Shown here piece after piece: positions 46,586-55,690 of a DNA stretch of 64,000 bases. A model generated the notes under the pieces. The model was not told where the DNA came from, did no database searches, and saw only the letters and a list, made by a program, of their open reading frames with translations. Origin of the DNA: an uncultured Carboxylicivirga sp. Lineage in GTDB: Bacteria > Bacteroidota > Bacteroidia > Bacteroidales > Marinilabiliaceae. A program made the position numbers and the translations under genes. How positions within the stretch are numbered: position 1 is the first letter of the stretch; each line of letters begins with the position of its first letter. The stretch spans positions 186,001-250,000 of the forward strand of contig NZ_OY771430.1 of the NCBI RefSeq assembly GCF_963674565.1, written 5' to 3'.

Positions 46586-46815
46586 AAGTGCGTAGAACGA
46601 TTTTAAAACAGGAATTGGTTAAGAAATTATACCCTCATAGTATTTCTATTAAATCCGCTATGCAGCAACTCCGGGATGAAATTGATTTCTGTCCAGCATT
46701 AAAAGAACAGATTGAACAGGCAGGTAATACCAAACGGCATTACTATAATAAACAGCAACTCCTTTTAATTCTAGAGCACTTTTGTATTACACTTGAAGAA
46801 TTTGAACAGCTATGA
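46582..46815 (+). CDS. DUF4248-like small protein
   Basis: A 77-residue protein resembling the DUF4248 family of Bacteroidota mobile elements: an N-terminal ELVKKLYPHSISIKSAMQQLRDEIDFCPALKEQI and a second helical part (RHYYNKQQLLLILEHF). The pattern suggests a small DNA-binding or regulatory protein, but no function is established. It overlaps the preceding and following genes through ATGA junctions, so the three are one operon. Confidence 0.6.
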   Translation: MKVRRTILKQELVKKLYPHSISIKSAMQQLRDEIDFCPALKEQIEQAGNTKRHYYNKQQLLLILEHFCITLEEFEQL

Positions 46816-47162
46816 TGTATTTTTCTGGCATAAACAATATTGAACAAGCCAAACTACGCTATCGAAAATTAGCAAAGCAAGTACACCCCGATGCAGGAGG
46901 AACAGCCTATGAGTTTCAAAAAATGCAAAATGAATACAAGACATTACTTATTCGGTTACAGCAAAAAAAAATAGTTTCTGCTCTACATGAAACCAATTCC
47001 GCAGAAAATATATTGATAAATCGATTAGGCAAGCTTGCTAAAGTACTTATCAAAAGTAATGTTCCACAGTACTATTTGCGAAACAAGATAAAAGCTACTG
47101 ACTCATGCTTAAAAAGAAGTCTAATCATCGTTATAGTAAATTTATTGGATAAGAATAGTTAA
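46812..47162 (+). CDS. J-domain (DnaJ-like) protein
   Basis: A 116-residue protein with an N-terminal J-domain: IEQAKLRYRKLAKQVHPDAGGTAYEFQKMQNEYKTLL, containing the essential HPD motif for stimulating DnaK. The remainder is helical and basic without zinc fingers. The gene overlaps the DUF4248-like gene. J-proteins help to convert plasmid initiators such as P1 RepA to active monomers at iterons, so the position next to the iteron array is suggestive. Confidence 0.82.
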   Translation: MMYFSGINNIEQAKLRYRKLAKQVHPDAGGTAYEFQKMQNEYKTLLIRLQQKKIVSALHETNSAENILINRLGKLAKVLIKSNVPQYYLRNKIKATDSCLKRSLIIVIVNLLDKNS

Positions 47163-47359
47163 AGTATATGGAGTCCAAGAAGTTTATACAGAAAACTGAA
47201 ATGCAAATCTTTTGAAAATTCAAGCCATTCATCTAATTGTATTCTTTTTTTATTTAAAGTATTCAAAAAAAATTATAAAAGCTTAATATTGTGCTTTAAA
47301 GACTAATTAAATATATTCTTTGTATTTATATGAATACATAAAAGCACAAAATGAACCCT

Positions 47360-47388
47360 TTTGTAATTATTTTAAGTCTCTATATTTG
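47360..47388 (+). promoter_or_regulatory. Bacteroidota-type promoter of the R-M operon
   Basis: TTTG at 47360-47363 and an exact TAnnTTTG (TATATTTG) at 47381-47388 with 17 bp between. AAGGAG at 47395-47400 is the ribosome binding site of the following gene, so the leader is very short. Confidence 0.6.
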
Positions 47389-47406
47389 CAATCTAAGGAG
47401 ATCGAT

Positions 47407-47616
47407 ATGAGTAAACATACCTATAATCGTATAAAAGCTGTTTTAGCAGAAAAGGGAAAAACAAATAATTCCCTTGCTGATGAATTACATATGAACCGAA
47501 CCACTGTGTCGAAATGGTGTCGAAATGAAATGCAGCCTCGAATCGAAACTTTATTTCAAATAGCAAGAGTATTAGAAGTTGATGTGAGGGAATTACTCAT
47601 TTCTACTCAAAGATAA
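47407..47616 (+). CDS. XRE-family regulator, likely R-M controller
   Basis: A 69-residue Cro/CI-type HTH protein starting at 47407, chosen because AAGGAG lies just upstream; the longer frame to 47320 would run through the promoter. The HTH reads NNSLADELHMNRTTVSKWCRNEMQPRIETLFQIARVLEVDVRELL. The stop lies only 7 bp before the methylase gene. Small XRE proteins in this position usually delay nuclease expression relative to the methylase (C-proteins), which is the likely role. Confidence 0.82.
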   Translation: MSKHTYNRIKAVLAEKGKTNNSLADELHMNRTTVSKWCRNEMQPRIETLFQIARVLEVDVRELLISTQR

Positions 47617-47623
47617 ACATTGA

Positions 47624-50600
47624 ATGAATCAGGAATTAAAATATAGTTTAGAACAACTGGATATGATTGTGGATGACAATCATACATCTGGACTAATTCC
47701 TGTTGTCGGATATTTGAATAATGATAATTTATCACCTGAAGAAATAATTGCGTTAGAGAACGCAAATAAATATGGTGTCACATACGTATATTTCCGAAAA
47801 TTTGAAAATAGACCTTCAGTTGCTCAAATTTACCTTTATGATTATACCGATAAAATAGGTGTAGAAGAAACTGAATTAACACATTTACACAAACAATTAT
47901 ATAGTTCAGGACAAGTTCCAATGTTTTTTGTATTTACAAAAAGGGATGTTCGGATTTTTAATTGTTTTGAAAGACCAGCTGAAGGAAAGGAGCTTAAATA
48001 CTCTCCTTTAACAATAATCAAATTAGCAGCAGATACCTCCAAATTAATTGATAGTGAAAACCAACAAAAATTTAAGGAGTTTTCAGGAAAAGCTTTTGAT
48101 AATGGAACATTCTGGGAGAATTCGGCTTATAGTAGTCAATTTAAATTTAGCAATAGTGCTTATGAAAAACTCCTTACGGAGCTAAAACAAGCATTAAAAG
48201 ATATAATTGAACAGGATATTTTACCTGCTAAATTTGCTCGTAAAATAATGGTTGTTTCTATCCTTATTAAATATTTAGAGGAAAGAGAAGACGAAAATGG
48301 TAATAGAGTTTTTCCTAATGATTTCTTTGGCAAGTTTGTAACTAAGGCAGAGAAATTCACTGATATTTTAAGTACAGTGGGTGCTTACTTAAAATTACTT
48401 GACTTTTTAGCTCAACATTTTAATGGAGGAATTTTTCGTCTTGATGATACAGAAAGAGAATATATTAAAGATGCAGATTTAACTCGTTTTGGTTATTTCT
48501 TAGATGGCGACCTTGATAATATGCAGTTTGTTTTTTGGCGTTTATATTCATTTAACGATTTACCTGTAGAGTTAATAAGTAATATTTATGAAGAATTTTT
48601 AGGGAAGCAACCGGGAGTTGTATACACGCCTCCATATTTGGTAAACTTTCTTTTAGATGAAGCAATGCCAATCAATGATGAGAAGACAGACTTTAAGATA
48701 CTTGATCCATCTTGTGGTTCAGGTGTATTCCTTGTTGGCGCTTACAGAAGATTAATTTATCGTTGGAGAAAAAAGAATAGTTGGAAAAGGCCTAACCTAC
48801 CAACTTTAAAAAAACTATTAAAAGAAAATATTTTTGGAGTTGAACTAAATAAAGATGCAGCAAACTTAACCGTTTTTAGTTTAAGTTTAGCGTTATGTGA
48901 TGAATTAACTCCTTTGCAAATTTGGAAAGACCTCAAGTTTGATAATTTACATGAAGAAAATATACTCCATGATGATTTTTTTAATGTAATTTCAGGAAAT
49001 AGGTTAAATAAGTCCTTTGATTTAATTATCGGAAATCCTCCTTTCGAAGCAAAATTAACCCCAGCTGCAAAGGAGATTGAAATAAAAAGAAGTAGAATAA
49101 GAAAACTAACAAAGCTTCTTGAAAATGGAGAAACTAAAGAATTTCCTGTAACGTTACCGGATAATCAAGTGGCTCTTTTATTTTTAGAGCAATCTATTGA
49201 TTTTTGTAAAAAAGGTGGTCTTGTGTGTCTAATTCAGCCTTCTGGCCCATTACTATACAATAATTCATCTTTTGAATTTAGAAAGAATCTATTGCAGAAG
49301 TATAACGTTCCTCAGGTTATAGACTTTACACACATTAGCAGAATACTTTTTGGTAAAAATGGGGATGTTGCTACTGCTGCGGCTTTTATAAAAAATGAAG
49401 AATCTAAAAATAAAGCTTTACTTCATGTAACTGTTCGTCGAACTAAACCCCATAAAGAAAAACTTTATTTTGAGTTGGACAGCTATGATTTCCACACCGT
49501 TCCTTATCATTTAGCATTAAATGATGCATTGATTTGGAAATCAAATTTTTTAGGCGGCTCACGTGTTCATCAATTGATGAATAAATATACATCTACACGA
49601 ACTTTAGGAGAATATTTAGATTACAAGAAAAGAAATGAGAATTGGATAATTAGAGAAGGTTTTAAAACCGGAAAATCGACAGAAATAGAAGAACTTGTTG
49701 TTCTAAATGAGCAAGATGAATTCAAATTATCCAATGAAGAAAGGGAAAGGTTAGATTTTTTAAATAAAAAATTCATTAAGGCTTCCTTTTTAACAGGGAA
49801 AAACACCTTATTACCTAAAGGTCTAAAGGATAGTGGCATTGATGATTCCATGATAGAAAAGCTTGAAAATGAATATTTTTTAAGAGATTGGGTTAAAAAA
49901 CCTGAAATTTTCGAACCGCCACATTTACTTTTAGGAGAAGTAGCAGGAAAGTATTCAATACCTATTGATTACACTGATGAGTATTTATCATTTACATCTC
50001 AAATTATAGGTATCCATACTTCAAATAAAGAAGAATTATTAGAGATATCTAATAGGCTAAAAAATAATAAATTCTATTTATTTTACCTTGCTGGCATTTC
50101 TGGTAGATATATGGTAAACAAATCTACCTCTTTACTTAAGGGAGACATAGATAAATTACCATTTCCGACAAAGAACCTCATTGAGTTTTCAGAATATGAA
50201 AATATAATAATTAATGATGTTGTAGACTACCTAATTGAATTCAAGCAAAAAGGTGAGAACTCAACTATTTTAAAAGAAACTGCATCAAAACAAAACCTTA
50301 TTGAATTTGGAGAAATATATTGTGGAATCCTAAAACAGGTTTTTAAAACAATAAATTCTTATTCTTATTTTGAAACTGAGCGATATATTTGTTATCCATT
50401 CTACTTTGGAAATCGCCCAACTATTGATTTTTCTAATACATCAGATGCTGAACTTTACATAAATGAACTTGTACAAAAACAATATGGAGTTAATTTAAGA
50501 ATAATACGTAATATAAGAGTTTATGAGGGTAACGTTATTTACCTTATAAAGCCAAAGAGACTTAGATATTGGCTTAAGTCAATTGCACTTCGTGATGCAG

Positions 50601-50638
50601 ATGAAACATTCTCAGATTTAAGAAAACAGGGATATTAA
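47624..50638 (+). CDS. Eco57I-like N6-adenine methylase/restriction protein
   Basis: A 1004-residue protein. The SAM-binding motif I is YTPPYLVNFLLDEAMP ... DPSCGSGVFLVGAYRRL at ~340-365, and the catalytic motif IV is IIGNPPFEA at ~470, marking an N6-adenine methyltransferase. A C-terminal half of about 450 residues probably recognises the target sequence. The N-terminal ~300 residues are typical of the Eco57I/type IIG group and may contain a nuclease, though I see no clear PD-(D/E)XK motif there. The gene ends one base before the nuclease-like gene begins (50638/50639). Confidence 0.85.
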   Translation: MNQELKYSLEQLDMIVDDNHTSGLIPVVGYLNNDNLSPEEIIALENANKYGVTYVYFRKFENRPSVAQIYLYDYTDKIGVEETELTHLHKQLYSSGQVPMFFVFTKRDVRIFNCFERPAEGKELKYSPLTIIKLAADTSKLIDSENQQKFKEFSGKAFDNGTFWENSAYSSQFKFSNSAYEKLLTELKQALKDIIEQDILPAKFARKIMVVSILIKYLEEREDENGNRVFPNDFFGKFVTKAEKFTDILSTVGAYLKLLDFLAQHFNGGIFRLDDTEREYIKDADLTRFGYFLDGDLDNMQFVFWRLYSFNDLPVELISNIYEEFLGKQPGVVYTPPYLVNFLLDEAMPINDEKTDFKILDPSCGSGVFLVGAYRRLIYRWRKKNSWKRPNLPTLKKLLKENIFGVELNKDAANLTVFSLSLALCDELTPLQIWKDLKFDNLHEENILHDDFFNVISGNRLNKSFDLIIGNPPFEAKLTPAAKEIEIKRSRIRKLTKLLENGETKEFPVTLPDNQVALLFLEQSIDFCKKGGLVCLIQPSGPLLYNNSSFEFRKNLLQKYNVPQVIDFTHISRILFGKNGDVATAAAFIKNEESKNKALLHVTVRRTKPHKEKLYFELDSYDFHTVPYHLALNDALIWKSNFLGGSRVHQLMNKYTSTRTLGEYLDYKKRNENWIIREGFKTGKSTEIEELVVLNEQDEFKLSNEERERLDFLNKKFIKASFLTGKNTLLPKGLKDSGIDDSMIEKLENEYFLRDWVKKPEIFEPPHLLLGEVAGKYSIPIDYTDEYLSFTSQIIGIHTSNKEELLEISNRLKNNKFYLFYLAGISGRYMVNKSTSLLKGDIDKLPFPTKNLIEFSEYENIIINDVVDYLIEFKQKGENSTILKETASKQNLIEFGEIYCGILKQVFKTINSYSYFETERYICYPFYFGNRPTIDFSNTSDAELYINELVQKQYGVNLRIIRNIRVYEGNVIYLIKPKRLRYWLKSIALRDADETFSDLRKQGY

Positions 50639-51349
50639 ATGTTAGCAGACGATTCTCAAAATAATAGTAGCGGTAAGCTAACAAATGGTATTGAAATTGA
50701 TTCTTCTATAAAATCAGTTGTTGAGTTTGTTGAAATTTACTTTTCAGAGTTTGCTGAAAAAGTTAAAGGAAAAATTGACGCCAGTGAAAAATCTCTGACA
50801 GATAAGTTATGTAAATATTTAAATAGGAATGCTAGTTCATATCCTTTTTATTTTCAACATGAGAATGTTGAAAATCCTGAATCAGGGAATAGCCCTCAAA
50901 CAGATATTGGTACACTATCCATAAGTGAACATTTAATTGTTGGTGATAGATGCTATGGTGAATTTGATTCGTTTTTCTCAATGGAAGCTAAAAGACTACC
51001 AACACCTGGACAAAATAGAGAGAAGGAATATGTAATTGGACATAATAAACCTTGCGGAGGTATTGAAAGGTTTAAGAAACAGATACATGGAAGAAACTTA
51101 CGATTTGCTGCAATAATTGGTTATATACAACAGGAAAATGTTAATCATTGGTTTTTAAAAATCAACGAATGGATTAGCGAATTAATAGTTACTTCACCAG
51201 ATGATTGGATTAAAAGTGAAAAATTAGTTTTAAAATCAATAGAAGATAAAAGAGTAAGTAAATCTATGTCCAAGCATCTACTTCTAGCTTCAAATGAAGA
51301 AGATAGCTTTATAAATTTATTTCACTTCTGGATTAATTTGATTGACTAA
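50639..51349 (+). CDS. PD-(D/E)XK-like restriction endonuclease candidate
   Basis: A 236-residue protein with no family name that I can assign. Its middle contains a plausible PD-(D/E)XK core: QTDIGTLSI at ~86 (Asp) and FFSMEAKRLP at ~112-120 (Glu-x-Lys), separated as usual by a beta hairpin. It starts at the base after the methylase stop, so it is co-transcribed. The methylase, nuclease-like and controller genes form a compact restriction-modification cassette that would protect the element and attack other DNA. A structure-based check is needed to be certain it is the nuclease. Confidence 0.62.
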   Translation: MLADDSQNNSSGKLTNGIEIDSSIKSVVEFVEIYFSEFAEKVKGKIDASEKSLTDKLCKYLNRNASSYPFYFQHENVENPESGNSPQTDIGTLSISEHLIVGDRCYGEFDSFFSMEAKRLPTPGQNREKEYVIGHNKPCGGIERFKKQIHGRNLRFAAIIGYIQQENVNHWFLKINEWISELIVTSPDDWIKSEKLVLKSIEDKRVSKSMSKHLLLASNEEDSFINLFHFWINLID

Positions 51350-51467
51350 AAATAAAATTTATATTGCTCTAACTTTTTTAACCAAAGACGAACAAAAATA
51401 ACCAATTCCAACCAACTCCGGCAAACCATAGCCAAACACAACCAATCGCCCACCATAAGCCTAATAT
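51350..51467 (+). other. C/A-rich leader before the structural-like gene cluster
   Basis: This spacer is unusually free of G from about 51378. It is built of short CCAA-type repeats (AACCAATTCC, AACCAACTCC, ACAACCAATCG), which should stay unstructured as RNA. It follows the end of the AT-rich R-M cassette and leads into the first gene of the structural-like cluster. No exact promoter box is seen. Confidence 0.4.
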
Positions 51468-54068
51468 ATGTTTGCTCCCACTATGGAAGCAAGCACAAAG
51501 AAAATATTAGGCACATTAGCTGTCGTTGCAGCCGTTGGCGGTGGGTTCTACCTGATAAAAAAGGGCAAAAAGCTCCTTTCTGGTGCAAAGTTGAACTTTG
51601 CCCTATTAGGATTCCGCATACACAAAATGAACTTGCAGGAAGTCCAATTTGCCGTAAAACTTCGCTGTTATAATCCTACCAAAGCTCCCATTACATTAGC
51701 CGTTAACCAGGTTGTTGCTAAATACAAAGGTTCGGCAATCGCTTATTTCACTCCAGACATAAAAGGATTAACCGTTGGAGCAGGTTCAACACAAGAACCG
51801 GAAATCTTATTTCAAGTGCCTTACCTGAATCTTTTGGGTAAAGGCTTATCAATGGCTCTACTTCAAAACACCGCACAATTTAAAGCCGACTTGAGCTTTA
51901 CGCTTTCGCTTAGCATTAATGGCGAAACCATCACTACCACGCAAAATTTAACAGACGAAAGCCACACTGGTGTGGGTTCGCTGAATACCAATGAAAATAA
52001 AACCACCATGAGGCAAAATATGAACGGATTAGCATTGGGCACATTGGGTATTGTATCCGGTCCACGTAATACACAGGATGGACGTAAATACAACCACCTG
52101 ATAAAAAGAGCATCCGGCAAAGATGTATTTGTAAAAAACGGCAATGTCATTGAAACTGTAGAAAGTTGCATTGATCTTATTGCTGAACATTATCGGGAAG
52201 TGGAAGGATTGGCGCAGATGTTACACACTGATAGTTTAAAAGATACTTGTCGTAACATCTTTAATTTCTCCTATAATTACCTTCAATATCATAAAGACGA
52301 AGACGGTACAGAACAGCTTCGGACTCCGGCACGTTCCTGGATGGACGGACAGATAAATTTCAAACAAAAAAGCCGTCAATCAGCAGGTATTGATTGTGAT
52401 GATTACAGTATTTTCGTCGGTTCCATTCTTAAATGCCTTGGCATTCCATTTAAGCTACGAATCACAAAATATGACGGTAGACAAAACTTTCAGCATATCT
52501 ATGTTTTTGTTCCCGCTGTTGGCGATAGTGAAGATGAAATCATAATCGACCCAGTACTATCCAGGTTTGATTATCAGAAACCATATAGTTTTGAAAGGTC
52601 TGACTTTAATATGTCTCCACTTCAAATAGTTGGAGGTATTCAAGGTGTTGATGGCGTAACAGGAACAACCTCATTGGGCTTACCTATATATGCTTTATCG
52701 GGATTAGACCTAGCAGGTGGAACTGCAGCTCATAAAGATGATATTGAGTTAATGGCAATTGTTTCAGGTGTTGATTTTGAAGATGCAGTCAATGGTTTAG
52801 GAAATGCAGAAGATGCTACCTATAGATACTTAGTACGTACACGTGACTTTTTGCTTAAAAACAAAGCCAACAAAAACAAGATGGCGCATATCCAGAATCC
52901 TGACCAGTTTATAAGTATGATTGACCAGGCCATAAAATTCTGGAATACACCTAAGCGAGATAAGGTGCTGGAGAAACTGGCAGATATTGAAGATAAATTG
53001 ACAGCAAATGGCCTTATTAAGCTTGACACGGATGCCATAGAAGGACTTTCTGAACAAGATGATTATGATTCAGAGATAGACGGACTGCAAGGACAAAGAG
53101 GATTGGGAGGATTCTTTAAATCTTTAAAACGTATCGGAAAGAAGATTGGTAAAGGAATCAAAAAAGGGGTAAAAGTTGCAGCGAAAGTAACCAAGAAAGT
53201 AGCTAAAGCTATAGTTCGATTCAATCCATTATCTATTGCTATTAGAAATGGATTATTGGCAGCTCTGCGCTTAAATATGTTTGGCATAGCAAAGAAATTA
53301 CAATATGCTTACCTACCGGATGAATTAGCATCCAAATACAGTATTGATGCTAAAAAACTAAAGGACTTAAAGAAACGCCATAATAAGGTGCGTAAGCTTT
53401 TTAAAGGTTTGCAGGGTAAAGAAAAGAACCTGAGAAAAGCTATCTTAAAAGGAGCTAAACAAAAGAGCAAAGACTTCTCCTTAAAAGGTATTGATGGTTT
53501 ATTATCTGACTTACAAGGGTTGGAATCAATAGGAGAATTGGCCGAATTAGGACAATTAGGTGTCGCAGCAACTGCTGCATCCGTCGGTGCAGCAACAGGT
53601 GTATTGGCAAAAATTAAGAGTTGGCTTAAACCAGTTGCCAATATCTTCAACAAAATCAGAGGTAAGGCAGCTGTTAAAAAAGTAGCTAAGTTAACTAGTC
53701 AGGGAAAAGAAGTAAGTAAAGCCCTTCAACACAGAGCCAGCCAATATGAACAGCAAGTGACTCCGCAGCAAGAAACCTATGTGCAACCGGAAAGCATACT
53801 TCCGCAAACAACAAGCTATCAACCAGTCATCTTAAAGTCTGGCAACAACGTAGCTCAAACAACATCTTCTTCTGTTCCTCAAAATATTTCTCCTACAAAA
53901 AAAGGCATGAGTAAAGGAGCAAAAGTCGGAATTGGTTTTGGTGTAGCTGCCCTGATTGGAACCGGAGCATACTTCATGTTTCGTAAAAAGGATGATAAAC
54001 CAAAGGTAAAAAACACCTCACAGAAAAAATCTACAAAGCAATCATTGGGAAGCATTTCGCTTCAATAA
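51468..54068 (+). CDS. membrane-anchored protein with LEA-2, transglutaminase-like and cationic amphipathic segments
   Basis: An 866-residue protein (or 861 from the ATG at 51483). An N-terminal membrane helix (ILGTLAVVAAVGGGFYLIKKG) precedes a LEA type 2-like beta domain (~35-165: LRCYNPTKAPITLAVNQV). A transglutaminase-like domain (~270-370) has a Cys-His-Asp triad: GIDCDDYS (Cys ~310), FQHIYVFV (His ~343), IIIDPV (Asp ~360). Then an acidic stretch with EIDGLQGQRGLGG leads into a highly basic, amphipathic region (FFKSLKRIGKKIGKGIKKG). A Gln/Pro-rich linker and a second membrane helix (VGIGFGVAALIGTGAYFMF) end it. I know no characterised homologue. The mix suggests a virion membrane or penetration protein, or a surface protein processed by proteolysis. 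Confidence 0.8.
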   Translation: MFAPTMEASTKKILGTLAVVAAVGGGFYLIKKGKKLLSGAKLNFALLGFRIHKMNLQEVQFAVKLRCYNPTKAPITLAVNQVVAKYKGSAIAYFTPDIKGLTVGAGSTQEPEILFQVPYLNLLGKGLSMALLQNTAQFKADLSFTLSLSINGETITTTQNLTDESHTGVGSLNTNENKTTMRQNMNGLALGTLGIVSGPRNTQDGRKYNHLIKRASGKDVFVKNGNVIETVESCIDLIAEHYREVEGLAQMLHTDSLKDTCRNIFNFSYNYLQYHKDEDGTEQLRTPARSWMDGQINFKQKSRQSAGIDCDDYSIFVGSILKCLGIPFKLRITKYDGRQNFQHIYVFVPAVGDSEDEIIIDPVLSRFDYQKPYSFERSDFNMSPLQIVGGIQGVDGVTGTTSLGLPIYALSGLDLAGGTAAHKDDIELMAIVSGVDFEDAVNGLGNAEDATYRYLVRTRDFLLKNKANKNKMAHIQNPDQFISMIDQAIKFWNTPKRDKVLEKLADIEDKLTANGLIKLDTDAIEGLSEQDDYDSEIDGLQGQRGLGGFFKSLKRIGKKIGKGIKKGVKVAAKVTKKVAKAIVRFNPLSIAIRNGLLAALRLNMFGIAKKLQYAYLPDELASKYSIDAKKLKDLKKRHNKVRKLFKGLQGKEKNLRKAILKGAKQKSKDFSLKGIDGLLSDLQGLESIGELAELGQLGVAATAASVGAATGVLAKIKSWLKPVANIFNKIRGKAAVKKVAKLTSQGKEVSKALQHRASQYEQQVTPQQETYVQPESILPQTTSYQPVILKSGNNVAQTTSSSVPQNISPTKKGMSKGAKVGIGFGVAALIGTGAYFMFRKKDDKPKVKNTSQKKSTKQSLGSISLQ

Positions 54069-54102
54069 CAATAGACAATTCAATCATTAAATTTTTAAAC
54101 AC

Positions 54103-54756
54103 ATGGCAGTAAGAAAAACATCTTCAAAGCCCCGTTCCAGATCAACGGGTACAAAGATTGACTTTATGAAAGCTACCAATAACATTGGCAAACCTATAGC
54201 TGCCGTAGCAGGGTTTGCGGGTGGTAAGTATTTGTTAAACAAACTTCAAAAAAGCCCCACAGTCAGTGGCCTATTAGGTAGCGATATGAAAGGCTATATC
54301 GTTCCGGCAGTAGTCACAATGGGTGGTTTGATTGGACAACAGTTCACCAGGAATGTATACCTCCAAATGGGCTTATATGGAATGGCCGGAGCTGGGGTAG
54401 AAGCCACCATTAAAAAAGCTACAGGCAAAACCATACTACAAGGCTTATCAGGGCTATTGGGTGAAGCAGATATTGAAGACGTGGAATACGAAGAAATTAA
54501 CGGACTACAAGCCTTGAACCCGATTACACAAGCTCTTCCGGCAGCTGATATCGACATTGAAAGAGAAATTCAGGCTTCAGTATCCGGAGCAGCTGAAGAT
54601 TACAGCATGAGTGATGATCCAATAGGAAGTGCAGCAAATGATTATTCCATGTCGGATGAACCGATTGGCTCAGAGGATGAGATCGGTAAGATTAGTAATC
54701 TGGATCCGGATAGTATGGACTACGATATTTTTTCAGGTGATATGATGGAATCCTAG
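54103..54756 (+). CDS. small hydrophobic protein with acidic repeat tail
   Basis: A 217-residue protein. A basic N-terminus (KTSSKPRSRSTGTK) leads into a Gly-rich hydrophobic region with about three weak helices (KPIAAVAGFAGGKYLLNK, YIVPAVVTMGGLIGQQF, VYLQMGLYGMAGAGVE). The acidic C-terminal part contains a direct 12-residue repeat (DYSMSDDPIGSAAN / DYSMSDEPIGSED) and the motif EEINGLQALNP, which resembles motifs in its neighbours. No family recognised. It sits 34 bp after the previous gene in the same direction, consistent with a membrane-associated structural component. Confidence 0.72.
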   Translation: MAVRKTSSKPRSRSTGTKIDFMKATNNIGKPIAAVAGFAGGKYLLNKLQKSPTVSGLLGSDMKGYIVPAVVTMGGLIGQQFTRNVYLQMGLYGMAGAGVEATIKKATGKTILQGLSGLLGEADIEDVEYEEINGLQALNPITQALPAADIDIEREIQASVSGAAEDYSMSDDPIGSAANDYSMSDEPIGSEDEIGKISNLDPDSMDYDIFSGDMMES

Positions 54757-54820
54757 TCCGTCAAGTCATTCGCTTACAATAAACAATTCAAATATTAATA
54801 ACACAAAAGAGACAACAATC

Positions 54821-55666
54821 ATGGCAGAAATTAATGAGCAAAATGATTTGTATCCTTCAATGGAAGAGATTGAAGGTTTGGAAGAGGCAATTCTTAACAA
54901 GGAAGAAGACGCTCTAGAAAGAGAAGAAGACCAGGACGATGCAGTGGAAGGCATTGGTGATTTAGGTCGTTCGCGCAGAAAAACCAGACGAAGAACACGC
55001 CGAGTAAAAAGAGCGGGTAGTCGCAGACGTTCGGTCCGCAGGTCATATAATGCAGGAGCAAAAAGTGTAGCTGTAAAAACAGGTTTAACCAAAGACCTGA
55101 CTTCAAAAGGTCAGTTTGAGCTTCGAAGACAACAGTTACCACCTGAGATTCAAAAAGCATTGAAAGATGCCCGTATGCAAACCGTTGATGCAGCTATCTA
55201 CACTGTGAAAACGATTAAGGATAAGTCTGATATCGACTTGATGGAAGCATCGGATGATAAAAAGTCAGGACGTACCAACCTGAATCGTGCCCAGTTGGAT
55301 AGTGGTAAGTACTTCCTGTTAACCGATATTGTTCTGGAGTATGCACACGGCTCATCAGAGGAAGACAATGACCCGGCTGATTTTGCATTTGGTCAGTTTG
55401 CTTTACCACCGCAAATCTTAAACGGAACGTTTGAAATGACCTTGGGAACTAAGGTAATTATGCCTGAAATCTCATGTGCTGTATTCGATGATACCGATAC
55501 AACCAAACGTAAGTTTCAATACAAATTGGCCAATCCAAAGTGGTTGAAACCATCAATGGACATCACACCAAAGTTGAATATGCCAAAGGCGATTAATAAC
55601 GGTGACAAGGTGTTTAATCCAGCCGTTAAGGTAACGCTGTTGGGAACTATCACAGAGAAAGCGTAG
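54821..55666 (+). CDS. candidate capsid/core protein: acidic, Arg-rich and beta-sandwich parts
   Basis: A 281-residue protein in three parts. Residues 1-45 are acidic (EEIEGLEEAILNKEEDALER). Residues ~46-75 are extremely Arg-rich (RSRRKTRRRTRRVKRAGSRR), a nucleic-acid-binding tail. Residues ~90-281 have the pattern of a beta sandwich (KYFLLTDIVLEYAHG, NGTFEMTLGTKVIMPEISCAVF, FNPAVKVTLLGTITEKA). Basic arm plus jelly-roll-like domain is what many icosahedral capsid proteins look like; a chromatin-like core protein is the alternative. The gene is followed by its own hairpin, often seen after highly expressed structural genes. Assignment is by pattern only. Confidence 0.6.
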   Translation: MAEINEQNDLYPSMEEIEGLEEAILNKEEDALEREEDQDDAVEGIGDLGRSRRKTRRRTRRVKRAGSRRRSVRRSYNAGAKSVAVKTGLTKDLTSKGQFELRRQQLPPEIQKALKDARMQTVDAAIYTVKTIKDKSDIDLMEASDDKKSGRTNLNRAQLDSGKYFLLTDIVLEYAHGSSEEDNDPADFAFGQFALPPQILNGTFEMTLGTKVIMPEISCAVFDDTDTTKRKFQYKLANPKWLKPSMDITPKLNMPKAINNGDKVFNPAVKVTLLGTITEKA

Positions 55667-55690
55667 CCATTTTGATATGTCATAATCGTT

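Noticed and set aside
47320..47406. A longer N-terminus for the XRE regulator.
   Set aside because: It would run through an exact TAnnTTTG promoter, and AAGGAG directly precedes the ATG at 47407.
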